Source: Lentisphaerota bacterium
Lineage (GTDB): Bacteria > Verrucomicrobiota > Kiritimatiellia > RFP12 > UBA3636
NCBI GenBank assembly: GCA_012511845.1
Contig: JAAZFF010000423.1
Span: forward strand, 1-12,384
DNA: 12,384 nucleotides
Direction: 5' to 3'
The notes under the pieces were generated by a model that was given only the letters and a program-made list of their open reading frames with translations, did not search any database and had not been told where the DNA came from. The translations under genes and the position numbers were made by a program. This document shows positions 1-5,979 of this stretch, piece after piece (positions within the stretch are counted from its first letter, which is position 1; every line of letters starts with the position of its first letter).

Positions 1-23
1 GGACGGCTCTCCGCAGCGGTCCG
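1..23 (+). repeat. dispersed repeat, copy of the 45-bp tandem unit's core
   Basis: The window opens inside a copy of the word GGACGGCTCTCCGCAGC followed by a GTCCG-type tail. It matches 22 of 23 bases with the start of the 45-bp units at 8040-8129. The left end is cut by the window edge. It is non-coding intergenic DNA. Confidence 0.7.
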
Positions 24-50
24 CCGGTTGTCGCAGGCAATCAAAATTGT

Positions 51-113
51 TTTGACTCCGGATTCCGGACTTGGGACTCGGAGTTTGAGTCTGACCTGTC
101 TGACAGGTCTGGC
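51..113 (-). repeat. composite dispersed repeat module, copy 1 (inverted)
   Basis: Read on the minus strand, this stretch has a GTCAGAC-AGGTCAGA word followed by an array of CCGAGTC/CCAAGTC-type heptamers ending in GTCAAA. The same order is seen at 3873-3937 and 7924-7975 on the plus strand. It contains a perfect inverted repeat, GACCTGTC-T-GACAGGTC (93-109, 8-bp arms, 1-nt centre). The rest of 1-272 holds only repeat debris, including tandem ATTCGTG words near 158-183; no gene is seen there. Confidence 0.7.
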
Positions 114-218
114 AGCCCATCATTTACGGCGGTTTTGGAAAAACGCGCCCTACCCTTTCGTGCTTATTCGTGTCTATTCGTGATTCAAATCTTGCGCCAT
201 TCTCTGCGTTCTCCGTGA

Positions 219-235
219 CTCTGCGTGAGATATCT
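219..235 (+). repeat. 17-bp dispersed repeat, forward copy
   Basis: CTCTGCGTGAGATATCT is present here and, in exact inverted form, at 2187-2203. A degenerate trace may lie near 4015-4055. It lies just upstream of the LUD promoter. Its role is unknown. Confidence 0.7.
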
Positions 236-272
236 TCGTTTCCAAAGTTCTGCCCCCTGTCCAAGCCCGGTC

Positions 273-301
273 TTGCCAGTAGCGGGGCAGTCTGATATTA
301 T
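273..301 (+). promoter_or_regulatory. sigma70-like promoter of the LUD gene (repeat-borne, leaderless)
   Basis: A -35 box TTGCCA (273-278), a 17-bp spacer and a -10 box TATTAT (296-301) with an extended -10 TGA are visible. The -10 ends 7 nt before ATG 309, so transcription should start at or next to that A. Fifteen of the 17 spacer bases match the promoter at 2300-2328. No Shine-Dalgarno sequence precedes ATG 309, which agrees with a leaderless message. Not experimentally shown. Confidence 0.6.
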
Positions 302-308
302 TGACATC

Positions 309-965
309 ATGAAAGACAATACAGAATATATTCGTAAACAAACATCAGAGCTCCTCTGTCGCCAGACAGTGGAAAATCTTGTACAGCGCAACTTCGATGC
401 CATATATTGTGATAAGGCAGCGAATGCCGCCGACTTTATTCTCGACAGCGCTGCCAACGCAAAAACTGTCGGTATGGGCGGATCACAATCAGTAAAAGAT
501 CTCGGCATTTTCGAGAAACTCCGCGCTAAAGGCGCTAAACTCCTGATTCATTCCGACCCCAACCTCACCCCCGATGAACGCAATTATGCCATGAAAGGGC
601 AGCAGACCTGCGATGTCTTCGTCTCCGGCATAAATGCACTCACCTCGAACGGTGAAATCGTAAACATTGACGGTGTCGGCAACCGTGTATCCGCATCAAT
701 ATTCGGACCCGGTAAAATCATACTCGTAGCAGGACGCAATAAAATTGTGAACGGCGACATTGCCGACGCTATTAAGCGAATCAAGCAGGCGTCCGCTCCC
801 GTGAACTCACTGCGCCTCTCAAAAGACACTCCCTGCGCCAAAACAGGTATTTGCGAAGACTGCGATTCTTCCGACCGCATCTGCAGGGTCACCGTCATCA
901 TGGAGCGCAAACCTTCACGAAGCGACATCACCGTTCTCGTTGTGAATGAGGATTTAGGCTTCTAG
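309..965 (+). CDS. LUD-domain protein (LutC/YkgG-like, DUF162)
   Basis: A 218-residue protein of the LUD fold (pfam02589), the domain of lactate-utilisation proteins LutB and LutC. Small stand-alone LUD proteins of this size are common, mostly without a tested function. Visible hallmarks are GMGGSQSVKDLGIF (residues 55-68), NIDGVGNRVSASIFGPGKII (119-138) and the following AGRNKIV (141-147). A cysteine cluster lies near the C terminus: C176-x5-C182-x2-C185-x6-C192, which looks like a metal or Fe-S site (inference). No signal peptide or membrane segment is seen, so it is probably cytoplasmic. The reading frame stays open upstream to 225, but ATG 309 is preferred because the family alignment begins there and a promoter ends 7 nt before it. 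No lutA or lutB partner is adjacent, so a lactate role is not supported; it is a single-gene unit with its own terminator. Confidence 0.9.
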   Translation: MKDNTEYIRKQTSELLCRQTVENLVQRNFDAIYCDKAANAADFILDSAANAKTVGMGGSQSVKDLGIFEKLRAKGAKLLIHSDPNLTPDERNYAMKGQQTCDVFVSGINALTSNGEIVNIDGVGNRVSASIFGPGKIILVAGRNKIVNGDIADAIKRIKQASAPVNSLRLSKDTPCAKTGICEDCDSSDRICRVTVIMERKPSRSDITVLVVNEDLGF

Positions 966-992
966 CATTTCGAACATCCAGAGCTTCCGTCT

Positions 993-1037
993 CCCCTGCC
1001 CGTTGTCCCGGCGCTGCCGCAATGTGCAGGGGTTTTT
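993..1037 (+). terminator. intrinsic terminator of the LUD gene
   Basis: CCCCTGC (993-999) pairs with GCAGGGG (1026-1032). Inside, CGTTG (1001-1005) pairs with CAATG (1020-1024) with one G-U pair, and CGGC (1009-1012) with GCCG (1016-1019) around a GCT loop. Five T residues (1033-1037) follow. It starts 27 bp after the LUD stop. On the minus strand the hairpin has no T-tract, so it serves mainly the plus-strand gene. Confidence 0.8.
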
Positions 1038-1047
1038 CGAAGCAACA

Positions 1048-2067
1048 TCAGAAAAACTGATCGTAAAAAATATCGTCCTCGCTTATGCCACGCTCCAAAA
1101 GGATTGTGCGACACGCTTCGAGCAGACCCTGGCTTCCACACAAATAAGCTGAGCAGCCGGAGGCATCTTCTACAGACCGGATTACCGCATCCGTAACACG
1201 TCCGGCAATCGTATCTTTACTCGTATTTTCTCCCGGAAACTCCACAACTGAGAAAAACTCAAAAGCATGCATGCTCTTCTCCAACGTACGTAGTTCGGAA
1301 ATATATTGCAAATCATCACAGGTCCGTACTCCGAAGAAAAATTTTATTTTACGCCGTGATTCAGTTTCTTTCAGATGCCTCAAAATGGAAAGCACAGGAG
1401 AAATCCCCGAGCCGCCCGCAACACATATCAGCTCATTCTCATCAGAAGAACGCGGATAACCGCTGTATGGTGCAGAAAACGTGACTTTGTCGCCTGGCTT
1501 TAGAACGTCATGCACAAAACCGGATCCCTTGCCCTCCGGCACGTGTTTCACATTCAATTCAATCTCATTAACAGATGATGGCGGAGTTGCTATAGAATAC
1601 GCACGCGAAAGGGCGAGCCTGCTACCCGCTGCCGGCGGAATATCGAGCAGGATAAACGCTCCCGGCAGATATTCCATTTCAGCCGGAGCAAGCAGGCGGA
1701 GCCGCACCCGGCGCGTCTCACGGCACACCATCCCAAGGGCAATAACTTCTGCCGTATAAAGCCGGACGTTTTTCGTATCATCAGGCAGTTCGATATCCAT
1801 ATCAGATTCGACAACCGCCTGGCACGACATCCGCCACCCTTCTGCCACCTCATCGGAAGAAAGTTTTTTCTTCTCCGAATCCGTTAAAGATGACTTATTT
1901 CCTGAAAAGACTTTAACTTTGCATTTTCCACAAAAACCTTTACCTCCGCAAACAGTAGGTATAAAAATATTTGCATCGTGTAGTGCCTTGAAAAGCGTGT
2001 CCCCCGCCGCCGCTGTTATAGACTTCCCCACGTTAACCAGGTTTATATTAAATGTTTCGCTTTTCAT
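1048..2067 (-). CDS. 2Fe-2S ferredoxin / FAD / NAD(P)-binding oxidoreductase (NqrF-like, soluble)
   Basis: A 339-residue flavin reductase carrying electrons between NAD(P)H, FAD and a plant-type 2Fe-2S cluster. Domains in order: ferredoxin (about 1-95) with cluster ligands C40-x5-C46-x2-C49-x32-C82; FAD-binding barrel (about 100-205) with RAYSIATPP at 155-163; nucleotide-binding domain (about 210-339) with AGGSGISP at 217-224 and CGS at 310-312. The ferredoxin part (CGGKGFCGKCKVKV, then GWRMSCQ) most resembles NqrF of the sodium-pumping NADH:quinone reductase. However, the N-terminal membrane helix of NqrF is absent and no nqr genes are nearby, so a soluble electron-transfer partner (for example of an oxygenase, or a reductive activator) is as likely. 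ATG 2076 is also in frame; ATG 2067 is preferred because the predicted -10 box touches ATG 2076. It converges with the LUD gene. Confidence 0.85.
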   Translation of the reverse strand: MKSETFNINLVNVGKSITAAAGDTLFKALHDANIFIPTVCGGKGFCGKCKVKVFSGNKSSLTDSEKKKLSSDEVAEGWRMSCQAVVESDMDIELPDDTKNVRLYTAEVIALGMVCRETRRVRLRLLAPAEMEYLPGAFILLDIPPAAGSRLALSRAYSIATPPSSVNEIELNVKHVPEGKGSGFVHDVLKPGDKVTFSAPYSGYPRSSDENELICVAGGSGISPVLSILRHLKETESRRKIKFFFGVRTCDDLQYISELRTLEKSMHAFEFFSVVEFPGENTSKDTIAGRVTDAVIRSVEDASGCSAYLCGSQGLLEACRTILLERGISEDDIFYDQFF

Positions 2068-2076
2068 GAGATGCAT

Positions 2077-2104
2077 TTTATAAAATATCCGGTAACAGCG
2101 TCAA
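2077..2104 (-). promoter_or_regulatory. promoter of the NqrF-like reductase gene
   Basis: Read on the minus strand: -35 TTGACG (2104-2099), a 16-bp spacer and -10 TATAAA (2082-2077). The -10 directly abuts ATG 2076, so that codon would be upstream of the expected start of transcription. ATG 2067 lies 9 nt past the -10 and would give a very short or no leader. Confidence 0.5.
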
Positions 2105-2143
2105 GAAGCGTAATTACAAATTTTCATTAGCGGCAAGGTCCAG

Positions 2144-2170
2144 CAAGCCGGATCAGTGGTTAGTGGGTAG
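2144..2170 (-). repeat. 33-nt dispersed repeat, partial copy
   Basis: CAAGCCGGATCAGTGG, then a TAGTGGGTAG end. It is nearly the same as 3715-3747 but lacks five bases in the middle, and is inverted relative to the copies at 2269, 8274 and 10012. Confidence 0.7.
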
Positions 2171-2186
2171 TTTACTCATGAGCCGC

Positions 2187-2203
2187 AGATATCTCACGCA
2201 GAG
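2187..2203 (-). repeat. 17-bp dispersed repeat, inverted copy
   Basis: Exact reverse complement of 219-235 (AGATATCTCACGCAGAG). The bases around it are also related to that site but less well kept. Confidence 0.7.
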
Positions 2204-2231
2204 ACGCAGAGCTGGGGATGTGTAAACTGTA

Positions 2232-2253
2232 GCACGGACATTCCTGTCTGTGC
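2232..2253. repeat. hairpin-forming inverted repeat
   Basis: GCACGGACA (2232-2240) and TGTCTGTGC (2245-2253) pair over 9 bp with one G-U pair and a TTCC loop. No T-tract follows. It lies within repeat-filled intergenic DNA between the two divergent promoters. Confidence 0.55.
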
Positions 2254-2268
2254 CCGCCTGCTTAGAAA

Positions 2269-2302
2269 CTGATCACTGCCCACTGACCACTGGAACGGCT
2301 TG
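2269..2302 (+). repeat. 33-nt dispersed repeat, forward copy
   Basis: Follows the family consensus of CACTG-rich words (GATCACTGCCCACTGACCAC) ending in ACGGCTTG. The final TTG is the start of the -35 box of the next promoter, so this copy runs directly into the promoter at 2300. Confidence 0.7.
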
Positions 2303-2328
2303 CCCGCAGCGGGGCAGTCTGGTATTAT
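2300..2328 (+). promoter_or_regulatory. repeat-borne promoter of the FAD oxidoreductase gene
   Basis: -35 TTGCCC (2300-2305), 17-bp spacer, extended -10 TGG then TATTAT (2323-2328). The -10 and spacer repeat those of the LUD promoter (21 of 22 bases match between 281-302 and 2308-2329). TGCCC (2301-2305) and GGGCA (2312-2316) could form a small hairpin over the -35 and spacer. The predicted transcript start, near 2335, leaves a leader of about 90 nt. Confidence 0.55.
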
Positions 2329-2372
2329 TACCACCCGTGTTTTCAAGTCAACTAAACTGGAAGGTAAACGGC

Positions 2373-2414
2373 ATGACTTCCATGAAATGCAGCAACACCG
2401 TCCTTCATTACTGA
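2373..2414 (+). CDS. possible 13-residue leader peptide (sORF)
   Basis: The frame reads MTSMKCSNTVLHY and stops 13 nt before ATG 2428. GGAAGG (2359-2364) lies 8 nt before its ATG, a better Shine-Dalgarno than most here. TGGAAG (2358-2363) and CTTCCA (2377-2382) can pair, which would hide that Shine-Dalgarno. It sits wholly inside the predicted leader of the FAD oxidoreductase. No run of one amino acid suggests classical attenuation. A chance ORF cannot be excluded. Confidence 0.3.
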   Translation: MTSMKCSNTVLHY

Positions 2415-2427
2415 AAAAGGAAAAATG

Positions 2428-3708
2428 ATGTCAGCAAAGTATATAAAAGAAGCAGAAAAACAGATTCCTGTCGTCGGAGAATATGACGTTCTAGTCGCCG
2501 GAGGCGGTCCTGCCGGATTTTCTGCCGCTGTGATTGCAGCGCGCCAGGGCGTCAGTGTCTGCCTGATAGAGCAATGCGCCGGCGTTGGAGGAGTGGCAAC
2601 GTCAGGACTCATGAGCCACTGGACAGGTGGTACGAAAGGCGGTTTTTATGAAGAGATTCTTGATCGCTCAGGTGAAAAGATGCGCCAGACGATTCATCCT
2701 GATAAGCTGCACGGCGTAATGCTCGAAATGTTGCTCGAGGCAGGTGTGGAAATCCGCCTGTACACATTTGCAGTTGCCCCTATAATGGAGGGCGATAAAA
2801 TAACAGGTATAATTACTGAAAGCAAATCAGGGCGTCAGGCACTTCTTGCCAAAGTCGTTATTGATGCCACCGGCGACGGCGACATTGCGGCGCGCGCCGG
2901 TGCAGAATTCCAGCTTGGCAGGGAAAGCGATTCTGCCATGCAGCCGATGACGCTTATGTTCAAAGTAGGCGGTGTCGATACAGACAGGGCAATCTTTCCT
3001 CCGTCATTTGAAACAAGGATAAACGTGCCTACAGGGGAAATCCAGGAGCTTGCCAGACAAATTTTACCGCACCCCGCAGGGCACGTTCTGCTTTATCGCA
3101 CATCACTCCCCGGCGTAGTAACCTGCAACATGACGAACGTCATCAACGTAGACGGCACTAAAGCAGAAGATCTCACTGCCGCCCAGATAGTCTGCCGTCA
3201 GCAGATCCCACTGATAGTAAAATTCCTCAGAGAACATGCCCCCGGTTATGAAAACTGCTACCTTCTCAACGCCGGAGCACAAATAGGTGTTCGCGAAACA
3301 CGCCACTTCGTCGGTTTAAGCACCATAACAGAAGAGGATATTGAAACAGCCCGTGTATTCCCGGATTGGGTTGTAACAAAGGCTCATTTCAATTTCGACA
3401 TTCACAATATAAAGGGACCCGGACTCGATGAGCACGGCGCCCAGCACAACTTCAAACAACCAAAGGGCTATACAATCCCTTACGGCTGCCTTGTGCCTGT
3501 AAAGATAGATGGACTGCTGCTAGCCGGACGCATTATTTCCGGTACGCACAAAGCCCACTCCAATTTCCGTGTAATGCCTATTTGCGCCAACATCGGTCAG
3601 GCAGCCGGAACAGCGGCAGCGCTCGCCGTAAAATCAGATGTATTGCCCAGAAACGTACCTGTAGCAGACATTCAGAAACAACTCAAACTCCAAGGCGTTG
3701 ATTTGTAA
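2428..3708 (+). CDS. FAD-dependent oxidoreductase (pfam12831 type)
   Basis: A 426-residue flavoprotein, a usual length for the FAD_oxidored family; members are often abundant in planctomycetes and relatives, with mostly unknown substrates. Visible marks: N-terminal Rossmann motif VAGGGPAG (23-30) followed by an acidic strand end at E48; second FAD contact DATGDGD (146-152); GVRETRH (287-293), a family motif; and the C-terminal FAD segment GRIISG (367-372) with GQAAGTAAAL (390-399). No signal peptide or membrane segment is seen, so it should be cytoplasmic. Two ATGs are adjacent (2425, 2428); the AAGGA at 2417-2421 is better spaced for 2428. It is a single-gene unit with its own promoter. No terminator hairpin with a T-tract is seen after it. 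The substrate cannot be named. Confidence 0.9.
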   Translation: MSAKYIKEAEKQIPVVGEYDVLVAGGGPAGFSAAVIAARQGVSVCLIEQCAGVGGVATSGLMSHWTGGTKGGFYEEILDRSGEKMRQTIHPDKLHGVMLEMLLEAGVEIRLYTFAVAPIMEGDKITGIITESKSGRQALLAKVVIDATGDGDIAARAGAEFQLGRESDSAMQPMTLMFKVGGVDTDRAIFPPSFETRINVPTGEIQELARQILPHPAGHVLLYRTSLPGVVTCNMTNVINVDGTKAEDLTAAQIVCRQQIPLIVKFLREHAPGYENCYLLNAGAQIGVRETRHFVGLSTITEEDIETARVFPDWVVTKAHFNFDIHNIKGPGLDEHGAQHNFKQPKGYTIPYGCLVPVKIDGLLLAGRIISGTHKAHSNFRVMPICANIGQAAGTAAALAVKSDVLPRNVPVADIQKQLKLQGVDL

Positions 3709-3714
3709 AGCCGA

Positions 3715-3747
3715 CAAGCCGGGCAGTGATCAGTGGATAGTGGGTAG
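3715..3747 (-). repeat. 33-nt dispersed repeat, full inverted copy
   Basis: The plus strand reads CAAGCCGGGCAGTGATCAGT and on to TAGTGGGTAG. This is the most complete copy and the reverse complement of the copies at 2269, 8274 and 10012. It begins 7 bp after the FAD oxidoreductase stop codon. The gene-free stretch 3709-4165 also holds tandem ATTGACC words (3784-3808), a G-quadruplex motif, a composite repeat and the TetR promoter. Confidence 0.7.
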
Positions 3748-3817
3748 AGCTTGGGAGTTGGGCGCTGGAAGAAACCATGACCCTATTGACCTTAATTGAC
3801 CGAATTGAGATTGCCAA

Positions 3818-3850
3818 GGGGTTCTTGGGGGTTGGTGGGGTGTGATGGGG
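3818..3850 (+). other. G-quadruplex motif
   Basis: Four G-tracts with short loops: GGGG (3818-3821), TTCTT, GGGGG (3827-3831), TTGGT, GGGG (3837-3840), TGTGAT, GGGG (3847-3850). Every tract has at least four G and every loop is 5-6 nt, which meets the standard criteria for an intramolecular quadruplex. It is about 315 bp upstream of the TetR gene, in non-coding DNA. Confidence 0.6.
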
Positions 3851-3872
3851 TTGCTAAAGGAATGCCAATGAG

Positions 3873-3937
3873 GCTGGTCAGACAGGTCAGATGGATCGAA
3901 CAAAATCCGAGTCCCGAATCCCGAGTCTCGAGTCAAA
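3873..3937 (+). repeat. composite dispersed repeat module, copy 2
   Basis: GGTCAGACAGGTCAGA is followed, after a short spacer, by CCGAGTCCCGAATCCCGAGT and CTCGAGTCAAA. Same order of parts as at 51-113 (inverted) and 7924-7975. Confidence 0.7.
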
Positions 3938-4129
3938 TGGTGTTTTGGTCTCACGGTGTCAAACATCGTCTGCTGTGCCCAAACTGTCCGCTGTCTACTA
4001 ACTGTGGCTCCCGCCTCTGTGTCTCCACATCTATTTCCCCTTGTGAGATACTTTCACCTGCATAGCAAACCGTCAAGCACAGAGCGCTCCCCCTTTCACT
4101 ATCTGTCTGCAACACATTTCAATTTGCAG

Positions 4130-4158
4130 TTGCAATTAACTAATGAGTTAGTTAATAT
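4130..4158 (+). promoter_or_regulatory. promoter of the TetR-exporter operon (leaderless)
   Basis: -35 TTGCAA (4130-4135), 17-bp spacer, -10 TAATAT (4153-4158). The -10 ends 7 nt before ATG 4166, the same distance as at the LUD gene. No Shine-Dalgarno is present before ATG 4166. Confidence 0.6.
4135..4156. promoter_or_regulatory. probable TetR operator
   Basis: Perfect palindrome: ATTAACTAA (4135-4143), TGAG, TTAGTTAAT (4148-4156), 9-bp arms. It covers the promoter spacer, the last base of the -35 and four bases of the -10, where bound repressor would block RNA polymerase. TetR-family operators commonly have this size and symmetry. Confidence 0.7.
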
Positions 4159-4165
4159 AGCCGCC

Positions 4166-4810
4166 ATGAAAATACCAAAAGACCAGATTAACAAAATAAC
4201 TGATGCTCGCCTCCGGTTGCTGGAAGCAGCTGTTTGGCTATTTGCTGAACAAGGTATAAATGGCACAACTGTTGCAGAAATAGCGCAATTGGCAGATGTA
4301 ACATCGGCTATGGTTCATTATTATTTTAAAACAAAGGACCAGTTGCTGGATGCAGTTGTTGATGAGAAACTTGTTGGCGAATTTTTTACATTCGTCGATG
4401 TTGTTCAGATACAGGAACAAACATCGGCAATAGAACTCGTTGAAAATCTTGTTTGGCGCATCATAAACGCCACCGATAAAATGCCGTGGTTGCCTCCCCT
4501 GTGGATACGGGAGGTATTGAGCGAAGGAGGCATGCTGCGTGAGAAGCTGATCGTCCATGCCGGTTTTGGAAAAAAGTTAAATTTTAAAGAAATTTTTATA
4601 ATGGCTCAGCAAGAAGGCAAAATCAACAACGAAATCGATCCCGGGCTGTTGTTCCTGTCTGTTATGGGACTGACATTATTGCCTCTTTCAGTGGCAAAAA
4701 GCTGGGAGTGCATTCCACTGATCGGCAAGGTAAGCAAACAGGAACTTGGCAAACATGTAACAGCGTTGTTAAAAAACGGCTTGGCTGTGCCTGGCAGCGA
4801 ACGCAAATGA
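4166..4810 (+). CDS. TetR/AcrR-family transcriptional regulator
   Basis: A 214-residue repressor-type regulator. The N-terminal DNA-binding domain (about 12-60) has the TetR helix-turn-helix TTVAEIAQLADVTSAMVHYY (34-53) followed by FKTKDQLL. The remainder (about 65-214) is the variable helical ligand and dimer domain; the ligand is unknown. It is the first gene of an operon: 17 bp separate it from the adaptor gene. The frame is open back to 3956, but that part reads through repeat DNA; ATG 4166 is preferred for its promoter, operator and the length of the family. The arrangement of a TetR gene leading HlyD and ABC exporter genes recalls the E. coli CecR (YbiH)-ybhGFSR region (known case, not shown homologous here). 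Likely represses its own operon. Confidence 0.9.
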   Translation: MKIPKDQINKITDARLRLLEAAVWLFAEQGINGTTVAEIAQLADVTSAMVHYYFKTKDQLLDAVVDEKLVGEFFTFVDVVQIQEQTSAIELVENLVWRIINATDKMPWLPPLWIREVLSEGGMLREKLIVHAGFGKKLNFKEIFIMAQQEGKINNEIDPGLLFLSVMGLTLLPLSVAKSWECIPLIGKVSKQELGKHVTALLKNGLAVPGSERK

Positions 4811-4827
4811 AAAGGCGGGAGGTTAAA

Positions 4828-5979
4828 ATGAAAAAAATTCCATTTCGTAAAGGCACTTTGACTTTATTTGCATTAATTATCCCATTACTGGCACTCTTTG
4901 CTCATGTGGCTTTACGATCAGGTCCGCTTGCGCCAATTCCAATAGTCTTAACTGCTGTCGAGCATAAAAGCATAACGCCATCGCTCTTTGGTGTTGGTAC
5001 CGTAGAGTCACGCTATACCTACAAGATAGGTCCGACACTGGCGGGACGTCTCAAAAGCATTGATGTGGATGTTGGCGACACCGTCAAGGCAGACCAGACG
5101 ATTGGAGCCATGAATGTAGTAGACCTCAATGACCGTATCGCAGCACAAGAGGCTATGTTAAAGCGTGCAAATGCACAGTTGGAGGAAGCGAGAACGCGCC
5201 ACGAGTACGCCAAAACTCAGTCATTCCGCTACGAGCAGTTGTACACTGCCAGCTCAGCAACCGAAGAACTTTCCGACACCAAACGTCACAAAATGATGGT
5301 TGCAAAAACCGGTCTTGATGCAGCACAGGAAGAAATATCTCGTATTAGCGCAGAGCGGGAGGCACTTATAGCACTGCGTAATGATTTATTCCTGACGGCA
5401 CCAGCTGACGGCTTGGTGGTGGCACGTCATGCTGATCCAGGAACGACTATGATGGCTGGGCAGGCAGTGGTGGAGTTGATAGAGCCCGACAAGTTGTGGG
5501 TGAACGTCCGGTTTGATCAAATCAAAACACGTGGTCTTGTGGCAGAGCTTCCTGCCACGGTAACGCTTCGCTCGCATGCGCAGCGCACACTGAAGGGTCA
5601 TGTGTTGCGCGTTGAACCGCTTGCCGATGCCATAACAGAGGAAACCCTCGCCAAGGTCGTCTTTGATCAGCCACCTGTCCCGACACCGCCTATTGGAGAG
5701 CTGGTGGAGGTTACAGTCATCCTTCCGTCTTTGCCCCCTGCGCCTACTATTCCAAATGCGGCAATTCACGTTGTTGATGGCAAATTGGGCGTATGGCAAA
5801 TATCTGCTGACAAGTTGCAATTTACCCCCGTTGTCACAGGCGATTCTGATCTGGAAGGACACATACAAATTCATGAAGGGTTGAAAGCAGGCGATCAAGT
5901 TGTGGTCTATAGCAAAGATCCGCTAAGCAGACGCAGCCGTTATCGCATTGTTGATCAGATTACGGGAGAAACGCCATGA
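4828..5979 (+). CDS. HlyD/DevB-family membrane fusion protein (exporter adaptor)
   Basis: A 383-residue periplasmic adaptor that would link an inner-membrane ABC exporter to an outer-membrane channel. An N-terminal membrane anchor (10-28) follows a basic start (MKKIPFRKG). Lipoyl-type half-motifs lie at about 64-98 (GRLKSIDVDVGDTVKADQTI) and 186-215 (LTAPADGLVVARHADPGTTM), separated by a charged helical hairpin (100-185) predicted to be coiled coil. Beta-barrel and membrane-proximal parts follow (220-375). The hairpin is rather short. The frame extends back to 4708 over the TetR gene, but ATG 4828 has GGGAGG at 4817-4822, 5 nt upstream. Its stop overlaps the start of the permease gene by 4 bases, so the two are translationally linked. 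Gene order adaptor-permease-ATPase is that of cyanobacterial DevBCA; MacA is the alternative relative. Confidence 0.88.
   Translation: MKKIPFRKGTLTLFALIIPLLALFAHVALRSGPLAPIPIVLTAVEHKSITPSLFGVGTVESRYTYKIGPTLAGRLKSIDVDVGDTVKADQTIGAMNVVDLNDRIAAQEAMLKRANAQLEEARTRHEYAKTQSFRYEQLYTASSATEELSDTKRHKMMVAKTGLDAAQEEISRISAEREALIALRNDLFLTAPADGLVVARHADPGTTMMAGQAVVELIEPDKLWVNVRFDQIKTRGLVAELPATVTLRSHAQRTLKGHVLRVEPLADAITEETLAKVVFDQPPVPTPPIGELVEVTVILPSLPPAPTIPNAAIHVVDGKLGVWQISADKLQFTPVVTGDSDLEGHIQIHEGLKAGDQVVVYSKDPLSRRSRYRIVDQITGETP

Noticed and set aside
2105..2300. tRNA or other structured RNA gene
   Set aside because: Only short hairpins and repeat words are found; no cloverleaf or conserved RNA motif could be read.
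3796..4065. 89-residue plus-strand frame in the gene-free region
   Set aside because: It is a reading of G-rich and CCGAGTC repeat DNA, without a ribosome site or family features.
3956..4165. N-terminal extension of the TetR protein by 70 residues
   Set aside because: The extension reads through repeat DNA, the operator and the promoter; the TetR domain begins normally after ATG 4166.
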